DNA of 61,867 nucleotides from Oscillospiraceae bacterium (lineage in GTDB: Bacteria > Bacillota > Clostridia > Oscillospirales > JAAYXM01), in NCBI GenBank assembly GCA_017439555.1, contig JAFSIZ010000134.1, positions 1 to 61,867 of the forward strand. The letters are read 5' to 3'. Below the pieces are notes generated by a model. That model was not told where the DNA came from and did no database searches. It saw only the letters and a list, made by a program, of their open reading frames with translations. Position numbers and translations under genes: made by a program. Below are positions 42,369 through 51,501 of this stretch, piece after piece (within the stretch, counting starts at the first letter, position 1; the number at the start of each line of letters is the position of its first letter).

Positions 42369-44234
42369 ATGAACAGAAAGCAAAAAAGGATACTTATAAG
42401 AATTATAATTGCGTCGGCTTTTATGATAGCTTCGGGATTTATCCCTGTTGACGGATGGGCGCGCCTCGTGTTATGCTTAATACCGTATCTGACAATAGGA
42501 TATGATATTCTGATAAAGGCGTGGAAAGGTGTTGTCAACCGTCAACCGTTTGACGAAAACTTTCTTATGGCGGTTGCGACAGTCGGTGCGATGGTGCTCG
42601 GGGAATATATCGAAGGCGCGGCGGTTATGTTGTTCTATCAGATCGGCGAGCTTTTTCAGAGCGTAGCTGTCGGAAAGAGCCGCAGAAATATTGCGGCGCT
42701 TATGGACATAAGCCCCGATTATGCAAACCTTGAGCGCGAGGGCGAGATCGTTCAGGTTGACCCTGACGAGGTTGGAATCGACTCGGTAATCGTTGTCCGT
42801 CCGGGCGAGAAAATACCGATAGACGGTGTTGTTGCTGAAGGGGCTTCGACTCTTGACACTGCGGCGCTCACGGGTGAAAGCGTTCCGCGCAATGTAGGAG
42901 TGGGTGAAGCTGTCATAAGCGGCTGTATAAATCTTACAGGCGTTATAAAAGTCCGCACGACAAGAGAATTCGGAGAATCGACGGTATCCAGAATTCTAGA
43001 CCTTGTCGAGAATGCAAGCTCAAAGAAATCGCGCTCGGAAAACTTTATTTCGAGATTTGCAAAATATTACACGCCGACAGTCTGCTATAGTGCGCTTGCG
43101 CTTGCGCTTCTGCCGCCGGTTTTCAGAGCGTTGCTATTAAATCTTCCTGCAGATTTCAGCGTCTGGATATACCGCGCGCTGACATTTCTTGTCATAAGTT
43201 GCCCCTGTGCGCTCGTCATAAGCATACCGCTTTCGTTTTTTGCCGGAATCGGAGGCGCGAGCAATGCAGGTGTGCTTGTTAAAGGCTCAAACTATCTCGA
43301 AGCACTTGCAGAGGTCAGCACCGTTGTGTTTGACAAGACAGGTACAATGACAAAGGGAAGCTTTGAGGTGACACAGGTCTGCGCAAACGGCGCGGATGAA
43401 AGAGAGCTGCTCGAATATGCTTCTCTTGCCGAAAGCTTTTCGACACATCCGATAAGTCGCAGTATCTGCCGCGCGGCAGGTGAGGTTGACAAAACGCGCG
43501 TGTCGGACGTGAAGGAAATAAGCGGTCACGGCGTTACCGCTCAAATAGACGGAAAGGCTGTTGCTGTAGGAAATCTGCGACTGATGAAGAGCCTCGGGAT
43601 ATCTGCACGCGAAACCGATTTTTCAGGGACGGTTGTCTATGTTGCAATCGGGGGCGAATGCTCAGGCTATATAATGATTTCCGATGAGCTGAAGCCCGAT
43701 GCAAAGACTGCTGTAACTGCGCTCCGCGCATCGGGAATAAAGCGTATGGTTATGCTGACAGGCGATGCACAGGCTGTCGGGGAGAGCGTGGCGCGAGAGC
43801 TTTCGATAGCGGAGGTTTACTCTGAGCTGCTTCCGGGAGACAAGGTTGAGCTTTGTGAAAAGCTTCTCGCTGAAAAGGGCAGAGGGGAAAAGCTTGCCTT
43901 TGTCGGAGACGGAATAAACGATGCGCCTGTCCTTTCGCGCGCGGATATAGGAATTGCGATGGGTGCGCTCGGCTCGGATGCCGCGATAGAGGCGGCAGAT
44001 ATCGTGCTTATGGATGACAATCCTTTGAAGATAGCAAAGGCAATACGCATATCAAAAAAGTGTATGAGAATAGTTTATGAAAACATATATTTCGCGATAG
44101 GAATAAAGCTCCTTTGCCTTATGTTCGGGGCTTTTGGTGTTGCGAATATGTGGTTTGCAATATTTGCGGACGTGGGCGTTATGGTGCTTGCAGTGCTGAA
44201 CGCTATGCGTGCGCTCTATGTGAAAAAATTGTAA
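42369..44234 (+). CDS. P1B-type heavy-metal-translocating ATPase (Zn/Cd type)
   Basis: This 621-aa pump has eight expected membrane helices, TGE phosphatase motif (AALTGESVPR), the ion-site motif SCPCALVIS (Cys278-Pro-Cys280), the phosphorylated Asp322 in DKTGTMTKG, the SHP-like nucleotide motif STHPISRS, and VGDGINDAPVL. The CPC motif and the FDENFLMAVATVGA segment indicate a Zn(II)/Cd(II)/Pb(II)-type exporter (CadA/ZntA/ZosA) rather than a Cu pump. No N-terminal HMA domain is present; it is encoded separately just upstream. It would export toxic metal to the outside. Confidence 0.93.
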   Translation: MNRKQKRILIRIIIASAFMIASGFIPVDGWARLVLCLIPYLTIGYDILIKAWKGVVNRQPFDENFLMAVATVGAMVLGEYIEGAAVMLFYQIGELFQSVAVGKSRRNIAALMDISPDYANLEREGEIVQVDPDEVGIDSVIVVRPGEKIPIDGVVAEGASTLDTAALTGESVPRNVGVGEAVISGCINLTGVIKVRTTREFGESTVSRILDLVENASSKKSRSENFISRFAKYYTPTVCYSALALALLPPVFRALLLNLPADFSVWIYRALTFLVISCPCALVISIPLSFFAGIGGASNAGVLVKGSNYLEALAEVSTVVFDKTGTMTKGSFEVTQVCANGADERELLEYASLAESFSTHPISRSICRAAGEVDKTRVSDVKEISGHGVTAQIDGKAVAVGNLRLMKSLGISARETDFSGTVVYVAIGGECSGYIMISDELKPDAKTAVTALRASGIKRMVMLTGDAQAVGESVARELSIAEVYSELLPGDKVELCEKLLAEKGRGEKLAFVGDGINDAPVLSRADIGIAMGALGSDAAIEAADIVLMDDNPLKIAKAIRISKKCMRIVYENIYFAIGIKLLCLMFGAFGVANMWFAIFADVGVMVLAVLNAMRALYVKKL

Positions 44235-44247
44235 TGGAGTGATGAGG

Positions 44248-44586
44248 ATGAGCGCAGTTCACAAAGAACACACAGAGCTGCTTGCGAAAATCGCAAAGGA
44301 TATGCCGACGGATGAAAAGCTTTTTGATCTGGCTGAGCTTTTCAAGATGTTCGGAGATTCGACGAGGATGAAGCTTTTGTTTATGCTGTTTGAAACAGAT
44401 GCCTGCACCTGTGGGCTTGCCGAGGCACTCAATATGACAAACTCCGCAGTTTCGCATCAGCTGACGGCACTGAAACGTGCAAAGCTCGTGAAAACTCGGC
44501 GCGATGGGAAGAGCGTGTTCTATTCGCTCGCGGATGACCACGTGAGGACGATTATAAAAATGGGTATGGAGCATATTGAGGAATAG
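44248..44586 (+). CDS. ArsR-family metal-responsive repressor
   Basis: This 112-aa protein starts at ATG 44248 with GGAG 8 nt upstream; GTG 44239 and ATG 44242 are rejected. It has the winged-helix pattern LAEALNMTNSAVSHQLTALK and RRDGKSVFYSLAD. Cysteines in DACTCG at the start of the recognition region match the alpha3 metal site of CadC/ArsR sensors, and C-terminal His residues could form an alpha5 site. It probably binds the palindrome at 42103-42120 and represses its own operon. Confidence 0.92.
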   Translation: MSAVHKEHTELLAKIAKDMPTDEKLFDLAELFKMFGDSTRMKLLFMLFETDACTCGLAEALNMTNSAVSHQLTALKRAKLVKTRRDGKSVFYSLADDHVRTIIKMGMEHIEE

Positions 44587-44590
44587 AGCT

Positions 44591-45430
44591 ATGAAAAAAG
44601 ATATTGTTTTAATTGCAGATGAAAAGGGAGAGCTTTTGAAGTTTCTGTATGAAAAGCTTTCGAATATCCCTCGCGGAAAGGTGAAATCGTTTCTTGAGCA
44701 CCGCCAGATATCCGTCAACGGAATTGTGACGACTAAATTCAATTTTGCCATAAAGCAGGGCGACACCGTGAAGATAACGACTGCAGAAGGGACGAAGGAA
44801 ACGCGCGGCATCGAGATTATCTATGAGGACGAGGAATTTCTCGCCGTCAACAAGCCTGCAAAGCTTCTCTCCGTTGCAACGGAGAAGGAAAGAGAGCGTT
44901 GCGCCTATTCAATTCTCCGTGAAAACAGAAAGGGCGATCTTTTTGTGCTCCATCGTCTTGACCGCGATACCTCCGGAGTTTTGGTATTTGCGAAAAAACG
45001 GAACATCCGCGAGCAGATGCAGGCGGATTGGAACGAGCGGGTGACAGTGCGCGAATATCTCGCGATATGCGAAGGAACCTTTGAGAAAAAGAGCGGACGT
45101 TGCGAAAGCTTCATTTCCGAAAACCGTGTCCACGTAATGTTCTCCGGGCGCGAAGGAAAGCTTGCGATAACTGATTATGAGGTGATGCGGGAAAACGGCG
45201 AATATTCGCTTGTCCGAGTAAATCTCCGCACAGGCAGGAAAAACCAGATAAGAGTCCATATGAAGGACCTCGGTCACCCCGTCGTCGGCGACAAGAAATA
45301 CGGCGCAACACAGAATCCTATAGGAAGACTCGGCCTTCACGCCTCGCGCCTCGGATTTACCCATCCGATAACAGGCAAGGAAGTAATAATTACCGCAAAA
45401 CCCGAAAGAAAATTCACTTTACCGAAGTGA
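44591..45430 (+). CDS. RluA-family pseudouridine synthase
   Basis: This 279-aa enzyme starts 4 nt after the ArsR-type gene and may share its transcript. Residues 1-75 form an S4-like RNA-binding domain (GKVKSFLEHRQISVNG). The catalytic domain has the family motif HRLDRDTSGVLVFAKK with the catalytic Asp124, and later NQIRVHMKDLGHPVVGD and GLHASRLGFTHP. It would isomerise uridines in rRNA or tRNA; the target cannot be decided. This layout is common for the RluD/YlyB group. Confidence 0.9.
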   Translation: MKKDIVLIADEKGELLKFLYEKLSNIPRGKVKSFLEHRQISVNGIVTTKFNFAIKQGDTVKITTAEGTKETRGIEIIYEDEEFLAVNKPAKLLSVATEKERERCAYSILRENRKGDLFVLHRLDRDTSGVLVFAKKRNIREQMQADWNERVTVREYLAICEGTFEKKSGRCESFISENRVHVMFSGREGKLAITDYEVMRENGEYSLVRVNLRTGRKNQIRVHMKDLGHPVVGDKKYGATQNPIGRLGLHASRLGFTHPITGKEVIITAKPERKFTLPK

Positions 45431-45445
45431 TAATCAATATTCAAC

Positions 45446-45480
45446 GAACAGGTGAAGTAACGGCTTCACCTGTTCTGTTG
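45446..45480 (+). terminator. Probable terminator after the pseudouridine synthase gene
   Basis: A perfect 12-bp stem (45446-45457 and 45464-45475) is followed by TGTTGTTG, a mixed T-rich tail, so the efficiency may be moderate. Confidence 0.7.
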
Positions 45481-45509
45481 TTGCAAAGGAGAAGAATAGA
45501 GTGTATAAT
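45481..45509 (+). promoter_or_regulatory. Promoter of the secreted SLH-like protein gene
   Basis: TTGCAA (45481-45486), 17-bp spacer, TATAAT (45504-45509), 43 nt before the start codon. Confidence 0.75.
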
Positions 45510-45551
45510 GAAATCAAGAAGGAGTGCTTTGATAAAAAGGAGGAGCTCTGA

Positions 45552-46526
45552 ATGAAGAGGCTTGCAGCTTTGTTTCTCGCGATATTGATTTCTTTATCAA
45601 CTGTTTCGGCAGTATCAGAAGAAAATTATGAAGATGTCCTTGGCTATGTTCTTACCGATTTCCAAAAGCTTGATTATGAGAACATAACACGCCTTGACTG
45701 TCTTGTTGCGATAATGCGGATAATTGGCTTTAATGAAAGAACTGCTTATACATATACACATCTGACTTCTTATGATGAAGAACCATATCTTGATGTGGGA
45801 GGTTCGGGTTATGGATATGTTATAGGCGGAGATTACCCTTACAATATTACAAACGGAGTGGCACACAGATATTTTGCACCATACCGCAATGTTACCATCC
45901 AAGAGTGTCTTGCGTTTATGCTTCGTTGCCTTGAAGTCGATAAAAATGTTCTTTGGGAAAATATTATGGAAGATAGTGTTTCCCACGGACTCATAAGTGT
46001 GGAAGAGGCAGAAGAATACGGAGAAAACAAGCTTCTTGATGAAAAACTTTTCCACGAGCTTCTTTGCCGCTTTCTCAAACAAAACAGAGCCTTGTATTGC
46101 GATATGGATGAAAATGGTAATGACGAGGTAAAACGCGCTGACAGTACAGCTGTGACGTATCTCGAGTGGGTGGAAAAATGCAAGGAAAAAGGACTTCCGT
46201 CAAAACCCTGGCCGACTATGAAAAACGATGCATCTGCATATGAACCGATTGAGGTGTATAGCTGTCCTAAGGGATATGTTCCAATGGAAAAACTTGAAGA
46301 AATAGGCAAAGTGTGGTTCTTTGAGAGTGGAATATGGGTTTACAAGGAACTGCATAAGGATGTAGTTTATCAGACTGTTGTGGAAAACTATAATTTCATA
46401 GTTAAATACAATGGTCAGTATTATATAAACGAAGAAAAGTATAATGCAATAGCAAAAGAGTTGGCCTCCGGCAAAACCCCTGAAACATTGAGTTTTGCCG
46501 ACGACCATGAATGGGCAGAAGAATAA
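45552..46526 (+). CDS. Secreted protein with degenerate SLH-like repeats
   Basis: This 324-aa protein has a signal peptide (residues 1-20, ending in TVSA). Residues about 30-175 contain two SLH-like repeats (ITRLDCLVAIMRIIGFN, NGVAHRYFAPYRNVTIQECL, AFMLRCLEV). The C-terminal part after residue 230 is a small domain with tyrosine-rich strands (VEVYSCPKGYVP-like start, NYNFIVKYNGQYYINEEKYN). It probably binds the cell wall through the SLH-like part. It is a single-gene unit with its own promoter and terminator. Function is otherwise unknown. Confidence 0.8.
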   Translation: MKRLAALFLAILISLSTVSAVSEENYEDVLGYVLTDFQKLDYENITRLDCLVAIMRIIGFNERTAYTYTHLTSYDEEPYLDVGGSGYGYVIGGDYPYNITNGVAHRYFAPYRNVTIQECLAFMLRCLEVDKNVLWENIMEDSVSHGLISVEEAEEYGENKLLDEKLFHELLCRFLKQNRALYCDMDENGNDEVKRADSTAVTYLEWVEKCKEKGLPSKPWPTMKNDASAYEPIEVYSCPKGYVPMEKLEEIGKVWFFESGIWVYKELHKDVVYQTVVENYNFIVKYNGQYYINEEKYNAIAKELASGKTPETLSFADDHEWAEE

Positions 46527-46531
46527 AAAAT

Positions 46532-46562
46532 AGAGCTGAGAAATTTCTCAGCTCTGTTTTTC
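46532..46562. terminator. Bidirectional terminator
   Basis: AGAGCTGAGA/TCTCAGCTCT palindrome (46532-46555) is followed by GTTTTTCT. It lies between two convergent genes. Confidence 0.9.
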
Positions 46563-47431
46563 TAAAGCTCGATGATACTGCTCCAGGCATAGTTTCCGTC
46601 TTTGTCGCGGATCTCGACGCGCACCCATTTTTCAAAGTCGCGCAGGTTATATTCCGCATAGGTAAGCCCTTCTCCACGGAAGGTCTTGCCCTCCGACCAG
46701 GAGCTGTTTGAAAGAAACGCGATAAGATTGCATTCACTGCATTCTGCGATTATTTTGTTTCCGTCGCGCTGGATCGAAAGTATCGGGCCTTGTGAGCCAT
46801 AAACTCTGCCGTCCTTGATTGCTCTTATGATATCTTTCGTCTCAAGGCTTTTTGCATTTACATAAGTATATGACTTTGCCTCGTCCGTTCCGTCATAGTA
46901 GTGAGCATCGTCCGTTGCGATAATTGGGTATATTATGCCGCCGTTTGCAAGCACGTCTATGAGATATCCCGAATAGGGGCGCGTGCTCTCGTGAGCATCC
47001 GATACAGTGTTGTAAATCTCGATTGCGGAAAAGCCCGAAAGAGCCTCCGCATCGCGGACGGAATTGAGCGACCACGCAGGATGCGCAAAGATTGACGCGC
47101 CGCCGGCATCAACTATCTTGTCGATTGTCTCCTGTCGCGGAGTTTCGCGCGTTATGTCGGGGGCAGTCTCCATTCCGACACCGACGATGTGCATAACGCC
47201 TTCGATCGTGTCACCGCCACCGAGGTTGTATTCGCAACCCGAAATGATTTTGAGACCTTCAATCTCGCGCTCGCCGCCAAATAACCAATGGTCGGTTATT
47301 GCGATTGCATCAAAGCCTGCAGCCTTATATATTTTTGCGACTTCTTCGGGAGCTTTTCTCCCGTCAGTGAGATTCGTGTGGACGTGAAGTCCGATTTTAT
47401 ACCAATTATTGCCCTGTTTATCCGTGTACAT
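46562..47431 (-). CDS. PHP-domain metal-dependent phosphoesterase
   Basis: This 289-aa protein has the PHP signature: LHVHTNLTDGRKAPEE (HxH and TDG), IAITDHW, a Glu in ISGCEYN, SIFAHPAW and ATDDAHY, together forming a trinuclear metal site. Relatives include histidinol-phosphate phosphatase, nucleoside 3',5'-bisphosphate phosphatase and uncharacterised PHP proteins. The C-terminal 70 residues form a beta-rich domain. AAGGAG overlaps the stop codon of the upstream SLH-domain gene, so the two are translationally coupled; the protein itself lacks a signal peptide. Substrate unknown. Confidence 0.88.
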   Translation of the reverse strand: MYTDKQGNNWYKIGLHVHTNLTDGRKAPEEVAKIYKAAGFDAIAITDHWLFGGEREIEGLKIISGCEYNLGGGDTIEGVMHIVGVGMETAPDITRETPRQETIDKIVDAGGASIFAHPAWSLNSVRDAEALSGFSAIEIYNTVSDAHESTRPYSGYLIDVLANGGIIYPIIATDDAHYYDGTDEAKSYTYVNAKSLETKDIIRAIKDGRVYGSQGPILSIQRDGNKIIAECSECNLIAFLSNSSWSEGKTFRGEGLTYAEYNLRDFEKWVRVEIRDKDGNYAWSSIIEL

Positions 47432-47440
47432 AGCTTCTCC

Positions 47441-49231
47441 TTAATATCCGAGTTCTTCAATTCGTTTTTGTTCTGCTTTAATATATGACCCCTTGTATGC
47501 TCCGGGATTATCCCACGTAAAGCCGTTCATAACCTCGGGGCGACCTGCATTGAAATCAGTTACGGTGAGCTTTCCGTTATTCTCGATGCGATAGGTGAAC
47601 ATATCAAAGTTCATCATACCGACACCTGTTGCTGTTGTGAAGTGAATTTTGCCGTCCTTTTTGAATATTCCGTCGATTGAAAACGGTGTATCCTCGCGCG
47701 TGAGATAGGCTTCACTGCCATCGGCGGAAATCCGCATAACCTCGTTGCCGCCGAAATGCACCATACCCGATATGCGCTTGCCCGGCTTGTGGGTGAGGAT
47801 AACAAAGCTTCCGTCATCCTCGGAAATAAAGTCATTTACAGGTCTGTCAGTTACCTGAACAAGCGTTTTGCCGTTGTGGTAATAAAGACCTGCTTCGCCA
47901 TAGCGGTATTTTTCATATTCGCGGTCAAGGTCACGGAAGCCTTCGCCATATTCTCCTCGCTCGATGTCATCGGGGATATTATACGATACCTTTTCCTTGC
48001 CGGTCACTGCATCAAGAAGCAGAATGTCAACGGATTTATCATTTATCCGCTTTGCAACAATATCGCCGTAAATAAATGAAATCAGCGAAAGGTTTGCCTC
48101 TTTGGTTTCAAAATAGCCGTTTCTCGTGATTACGAAATAATTTTTGTCCGTCATTACGATTGCGTTGTCTGTATCTATCATAATGTTTCTGCCGGCATAC
48201 GGATACCACGGTGTTTCACCGCCGTTTATAAAGCTTAAAACCTCGCTTATCTCACCGTTCTTCACTGCAAGAACGGTGTTTTTGTCTTCATATGCGAGCG
48301 TTTCAAAAATATAGTGCGTATCACCGAGCTTGAACGGATTTTTATAGTTAAAATGTCCCTTTATCCCTTCACGCTCTGCTAATTTCGTCGTTTTAAGCGT
48401 TTTCGGATCCATTGTGTAAATCGTTACGGTTTCTCCGTCCTGACGATATACAAACGGATCATATTCTGTTCCGTCGCTTGCGATTGTGGAGATTGTGTCG
48501 AACACGAAATAGCCGCCTTCAGTTGTCCTTTTGACTTCAATTCCATATACACGGCGTATAATATACCCGTCTTTATCTATGTTGTAATCAGAAGCAAAAA
48601 TGAAATCTGCCGCTTCGCCGAATTGTTCTGCTGTAAACATTTCGCGCTCAATACAAATTTCGGCAAAAGGACGATAGTTTTCATTCCTCGTATAATAACA
48701 GCCAAGCGCTGATAAGCTCATAACTGCAGCATCTCCGCGAGTGAAGCTTTGATTTGCATCAATTGCGTTTATTGTGTCAATTGCGTGTGTAGGAATATCG
48801 CTTATAATTCCAGTATCAATCTCTTCATCATCGCGCAGTGCCCGTGTTAAAAACGTCGCATACTGCCACGCGGTTACGGGCGGCTGTGAGCCATAGAGCG
48901 TATTTGAAACGCCCTTTGTAAGCCCGCTTTGGTACAGCCAGCCGACGTAACCGTCTGCCCATTCGGGAACATCCGTGAACGGATGCGTGAAATTGCCGTT
49001 CATTGCCGTCTTCTCCGCGCCGAGAAAACGCACAAGCATTGCCGCGGCTTCGGCTCTTGTCATTGAACGGTCAAGCTCAAAGCCCTTATCCGTCCCGCGG
49101 AATAAGTCAAGCTGATTGAGTGCATCCGCGTATTTTTCGGGGTTTTCATCAAGCGTTGCCGCAGTCGCAGAAAGACAGAGCACTGCGCAAAGAAGCAAAA
49201 AAACAATCGTTGTTGCAAATATTTTCTTCAT
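47441..49231 (-). CDS. SLH-domain surface protein with a C-terminal beta-rich repeat region
   Basis: This 596-aa protein has a signal peptide (residues 1-24, ending in SATA). Residues about 30-180 contain SLH repeats (LNQLDLFRGTDKGFELDRSM and TRAEAAAMLVRFLG, then FTDVPEWADGYVGWLYQSGL), which attach to pyruvylated wall polymers. The following 400 residues consist of short beta-strands with repeated patterns like YFVFDTISTIASDG, HYIFETLAYEDKN and NYFVITRNGYFETK, typical of a DUF5050-like or WD-like propeller. GGAGG precedes the start. It precedes and is coupled to the PHP phosphoesterase gene, an unusual pairing. Confidence 0.88.
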   Translation of the reverse strand: MKKIFATTIVFLLLCAVLCLSATAATLDENPEKYADALNQLDLFRGTDKGFELDRSMTRAEAAAMLVRFLGAEKTAMNGNFTHPFTDVPEWADGYVGWLYQSGLTKGVSNTLYGSQPPVTAWQYATFLTRALRDDEEIDTGIISDIPTHAIDTINAIDANQSFTRGDAAVMSLSALGCYYTRNENYRPFAEICIEREMFTAEQFGEAADFIFASDYNIDKDGYIIRRVYGIEVKRTTEGGYFVFDTISTIASDGTEYDPFVYRQDGETVTIYTMDPKTLKTTKLAEREGIKGHFNYKNPFKLGDTHYIFETLAYEDKNTVLAVKNGEISEVLSFINGGETPWYPYAGRNIMIDTDNAIVMTDKNYFVITRNGYFETKEANLSLISFIYGDIVAKRINDKSVDILLLDAVTGKEKVSYNIPDDIERGEYGEGFRDLDREYEKYRYGEAGLYYHNGKTLVQVTDRPVNDFISEDDGSFVILTHKPGKRISGMVHFGGNEVMRISADGSEAYLTREDTPFSIDGIFKKDGKIHFTTATGVGMMNFDMFTYRIENNGKLTVTDFNAGRPEVMNGFTWDNPGAYKGSYIKAEQKRIEELGY

Positions 49232-49253
49232 GGTAAAATTCCTCCTTGAAACA

Positions 49254-49282
49254 ATTATACGGGAAAATCAGAGAAAGTTCAA
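49254..49282 (-). promoter_or_regulatory. Promoter of the SLH protein/PHP operon
   Basis: Minus-strand TTGAAC (49277-49282), 17-bp spacer, TATAAT (49254-49259). Confidence 0.8.
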
Positions 49283-49377
49283 TATCATATTCACGGCACG
49301 ATTCAAAGCGTTCTTTATAATATCTTTGAAATATTATCATTTATGTTTCGTTTTGCCCGAAATGAAACGATTTTGTC

Positions 49378-49406
49378 TTGAAGTCACCTTGCCGATTGTG
49401 TATAAT
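49378..49406 (+). promoter_or_regulatory. Promoter of the glycan-degradation operon
   Basis: TTGAAG (49378-49383), 17-bp spacer, TATAAT (49401-49406), divergent from the SLH protein operon. Confidence 0.8.
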
Positions 49407-49439
49407 AACATTATAAAGGAAAGGATGTGCTTTTATATT

Positions 49440-50891
49440 ATGAAAAAGACATATTGCAACCCCTTATGTGTTGAAAAGGTAAGCAGCGGAAGATGGCTCG
49501 ACACGGGCATCAGCGGTCTCAACGCAAGAGATTATAAGGATTATCGCTCGATTTCAGACCCGAGCGTCATATATCACGAAGGAAAATGGATTATGTATGC
49601 AAGCTACAGCGTTGCACACGTAACTGAGGATTTTGTTCATTGGGACAAGGTCGATATCGGCGTTGAAAATCTTCGCTACAGCCCTGCGGTTGTGCAGTTT
49701 CGCGGCAAGTGGTATTTAAGCGGTCACAGTATGCCCGAAATGTATGTTGCAGACTCGCCGCTCGGTCCGTTCAAGCATTGCGGAAACCTCACAGATATGC
49801 ACGGCAATGAGATGAAAGTCCCCGACGGATGCTATTTCACAGAGAATGACCGCCTCTATTTCTATTGGTGTGAAATCAGAGAGCCGAAAGAGGGCGAGGA
49901 CGTTGAATGTGTCACGGGAACGGTCGGCGCAGAGTGCGACCCGAATGAGCCGTGGAAGCTGATTTCGGAGCCTGTCTGGATAAACACCTTCTCACCCGAC
50001 AAAGAATGGGAACGCCACGGCGAATATAACCAGAACGAGCGCATCGGCTGGACGGAAGGCCAGTGGATGATAAAGATAGGAAGCCGCTATTATCTTCTCT
50101 ATTCGGGAAGCGGAACGCAATATTCTTCCTATGCTTGCGGAATACTCTATTCCGATGAAGGTCCTCTCTCGGGCTTCAAGCGTCAGGAAAAGCACGATCC
50201 GCTGACACTCAAGAGAAACGGAATCCTCCGCGGCGCAGGTCACGGCAGCATCGCAGAAGGACCTGACAATACATACTGGGTGTTCTATACATATTTCTTC
50301 GGCTTCAACTACCGCTTTGAGCGCAGAGTCGGAATGGATCCACTCGGAATAGACGAAAACGGAGAGCTTTATTGCCCGAATCTCACGGAGACACCGCAGT
50401 TTGCTCCGGGTGTTGTCAAGAACCCCGAATGCGGCAATGATGCAGGACTTCTGCCGCTGACATTCTACCAGCCGGTAAAGGCATCGAGCTGTGCTCCGGG
50501 GCGTGAGCCGATTTATGCAACCGACAGCAGCGCCATCAGCTGGTGGCAGCCGGCAGAGGATGACAAGGAAAGATGGATTGAAATTGACCTCGGCGCAGAA
50601 AAGGGCTACAACATAAGCTCCTGCCGCATTATGTGGCGCGATATCGGAATGGAAACGCTCGACGGAATTATGCCCGGTGCATTCCAATATGTTGTTGAAT
50701 ATACAGAACCCGATTCCGATGAGTGGAAGATGCTCATTGATGCATCAAAGAATGAGAAGGACTATTGCGTTGACTACCGCACATTTGAAACGGTGACGGC
50801 AAGACACATTCGTCTCACCGTGCTCGGCGCTCCCGAGGGCATTACCCCCGGAGTTATCAGCCTCACGGTATTCGGAAAATGCGCACATTAA
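49440..50891 (+). CDS. GH43-like glycosidase with C-terminal discoidin (F5/8C) domain
   Basis: The ATG at 49440 gives 483 residues; AAGGAAAGG lies about 14 nt upstream, and ATG 49425 is a close alternative. No signal peptide is seen, so the enzyme is probably cytoplasmic. Residues about 30-330 show the five-bladed propeller of glycoside hydrolase family 43 and relatives: SISDPSVIYHEGKWIMY (catalytic-base region), YSPAVVQFRGKWYL, AEGPDNTYWVFY. Residues 345-483 form a carbohydrate-binding F5/8C domain (ATDSSAISWWQPAEDDKERW, IEIDLGA). It likely removes arabinose or xylose side groups. It leads an operon with a sugar isomerase and three esterase-type hydrolases. Confidence 0.85.
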   Translation: MKKTYCNPLCVEKVSSGRWLDTGISGLNARDYKDYRSISDPSVIYHEGKWIMYASYSVAHVTEDFVHWDKVDIGVENLRYSPAVVQFRGKWYLSGHSMPEMYVADSPLGPFKHCGNLTDMHGNEMKVPDGCYFTENDRLYFYWCEIREPKEGEDVECVTGTVGAECDPNEPWKLISEPVWINTFSPDKEWERHGEYNQNERIGWTEGQWMIKIGSRYYLLYSGSGTQYSSYACGILYSDEGPLSGFKRQEKHDPLTLKRNGILRGAGHGSIAEGPDNTYWVFYTYFFGFNYRFERRVGMDPLGIDENGELYCPNLTETPQFAPGVVKNPECGNDAGLLPLTFYQPVKASSCAPGREPIYATDSSAISWWQPAEDDKERWIEIDLGAEKGYNISSCRIMWRDIGMETLDGIMPGAFQYVVEYTEPDSDEWKMLIDASKNEKDYCVDYRTFETVTARHIRLTVLGAPEGITPGVISLTVFGKCAH

Positions 50892-50918
50892 AATTTATAT
50901 AAATTGGAGGAGTAAAAA

Positions 50919-51491
50919 ATGAAATTAGTTAAGGACAAATATCTCGTTGTAGGTGCAGACTTTGCAGGATTTCCGCTTAAGGAAGCAGTTGTTGCACATC
51001 TCAAGGCAAAGGGCTGGAAGATTACAGACGTCGGTGTCAGAGTCGATTCCGATCCTGATGACACAGACCTTATGTTCCACAGAGTCGGTCTCCGCGTCGG
51101 CTCAATGATTTCGGAAGGCGAATTTGAGCGCGCGCTTCTCTTCTGCGGCACAGGTATGGGAATCCACATCGCGGCAAGCAAGTGCCCCCACGTTCACGCA
51201 GGTGTTGTTGAAAGCGTTCCCGCTGCACTCCGTGCAATCACGGGTAACGGCGTAAACGTTCTTGCAATGGGCGCATTCTATGTCGCTCCCGCAATGGGCT
51301 GTGACATCGCTGATGCATACCTCAACGCAGAGCTCGGCTCGGGCTATGAGTGGTGGAAGAATTTCTATGAATTCCACAAGCTTGCAATAGATGAGCTCGA
51401 GGCATTCGATTATGAGGAATACAAGAAAAACGGCTTCAAGGTCAATAAGCTCGGCGATTTCCCACTCAAGCTCGAAACAAAGCCGGAATAA
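50919..51491 (+). CDS. RpiB/LacA/LacB-family sugar-phosphate isomerase
   Basis: This 190-aa protein follows the glycosidase gene by 27 nt with GGAGGAG. It shows VVGADFAGFPLKEAVVAHLK, the Cys-containing active-site loop LLFCGTGMGIHIAASK, and VLAMGAFYVAP. These fit the family that interconverts ribose 5-phosphate/ribulose 5-phosphate or galactose 6-phosphate/tagatose 6-phosphate. It is about 40 residues longer than typical RpiB and has a charged C-terminal extension. In this operon it most likely isomerises the released pentose or a derivative. Confidence 0.87.
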   Translation: MKLVKDKYLVVGADFAGFPLKEAVVAHLKAKGWKITDVGVRVDSDPDDTDLMFHRVGLRVGSMISEGEFERALLFCGTGMGIHIAASKCPHVHAGVVESVPAALRAITGNGVNVLAMGAFYVAPAMGCDIADAYLNAELGSGYEWWKNFYEFHKLAIDELEAFDYEEYKKNGFKVNKLGDFPLKLETKPE

Positions 51492-51501
51492 GGTGGTATA
51501 A

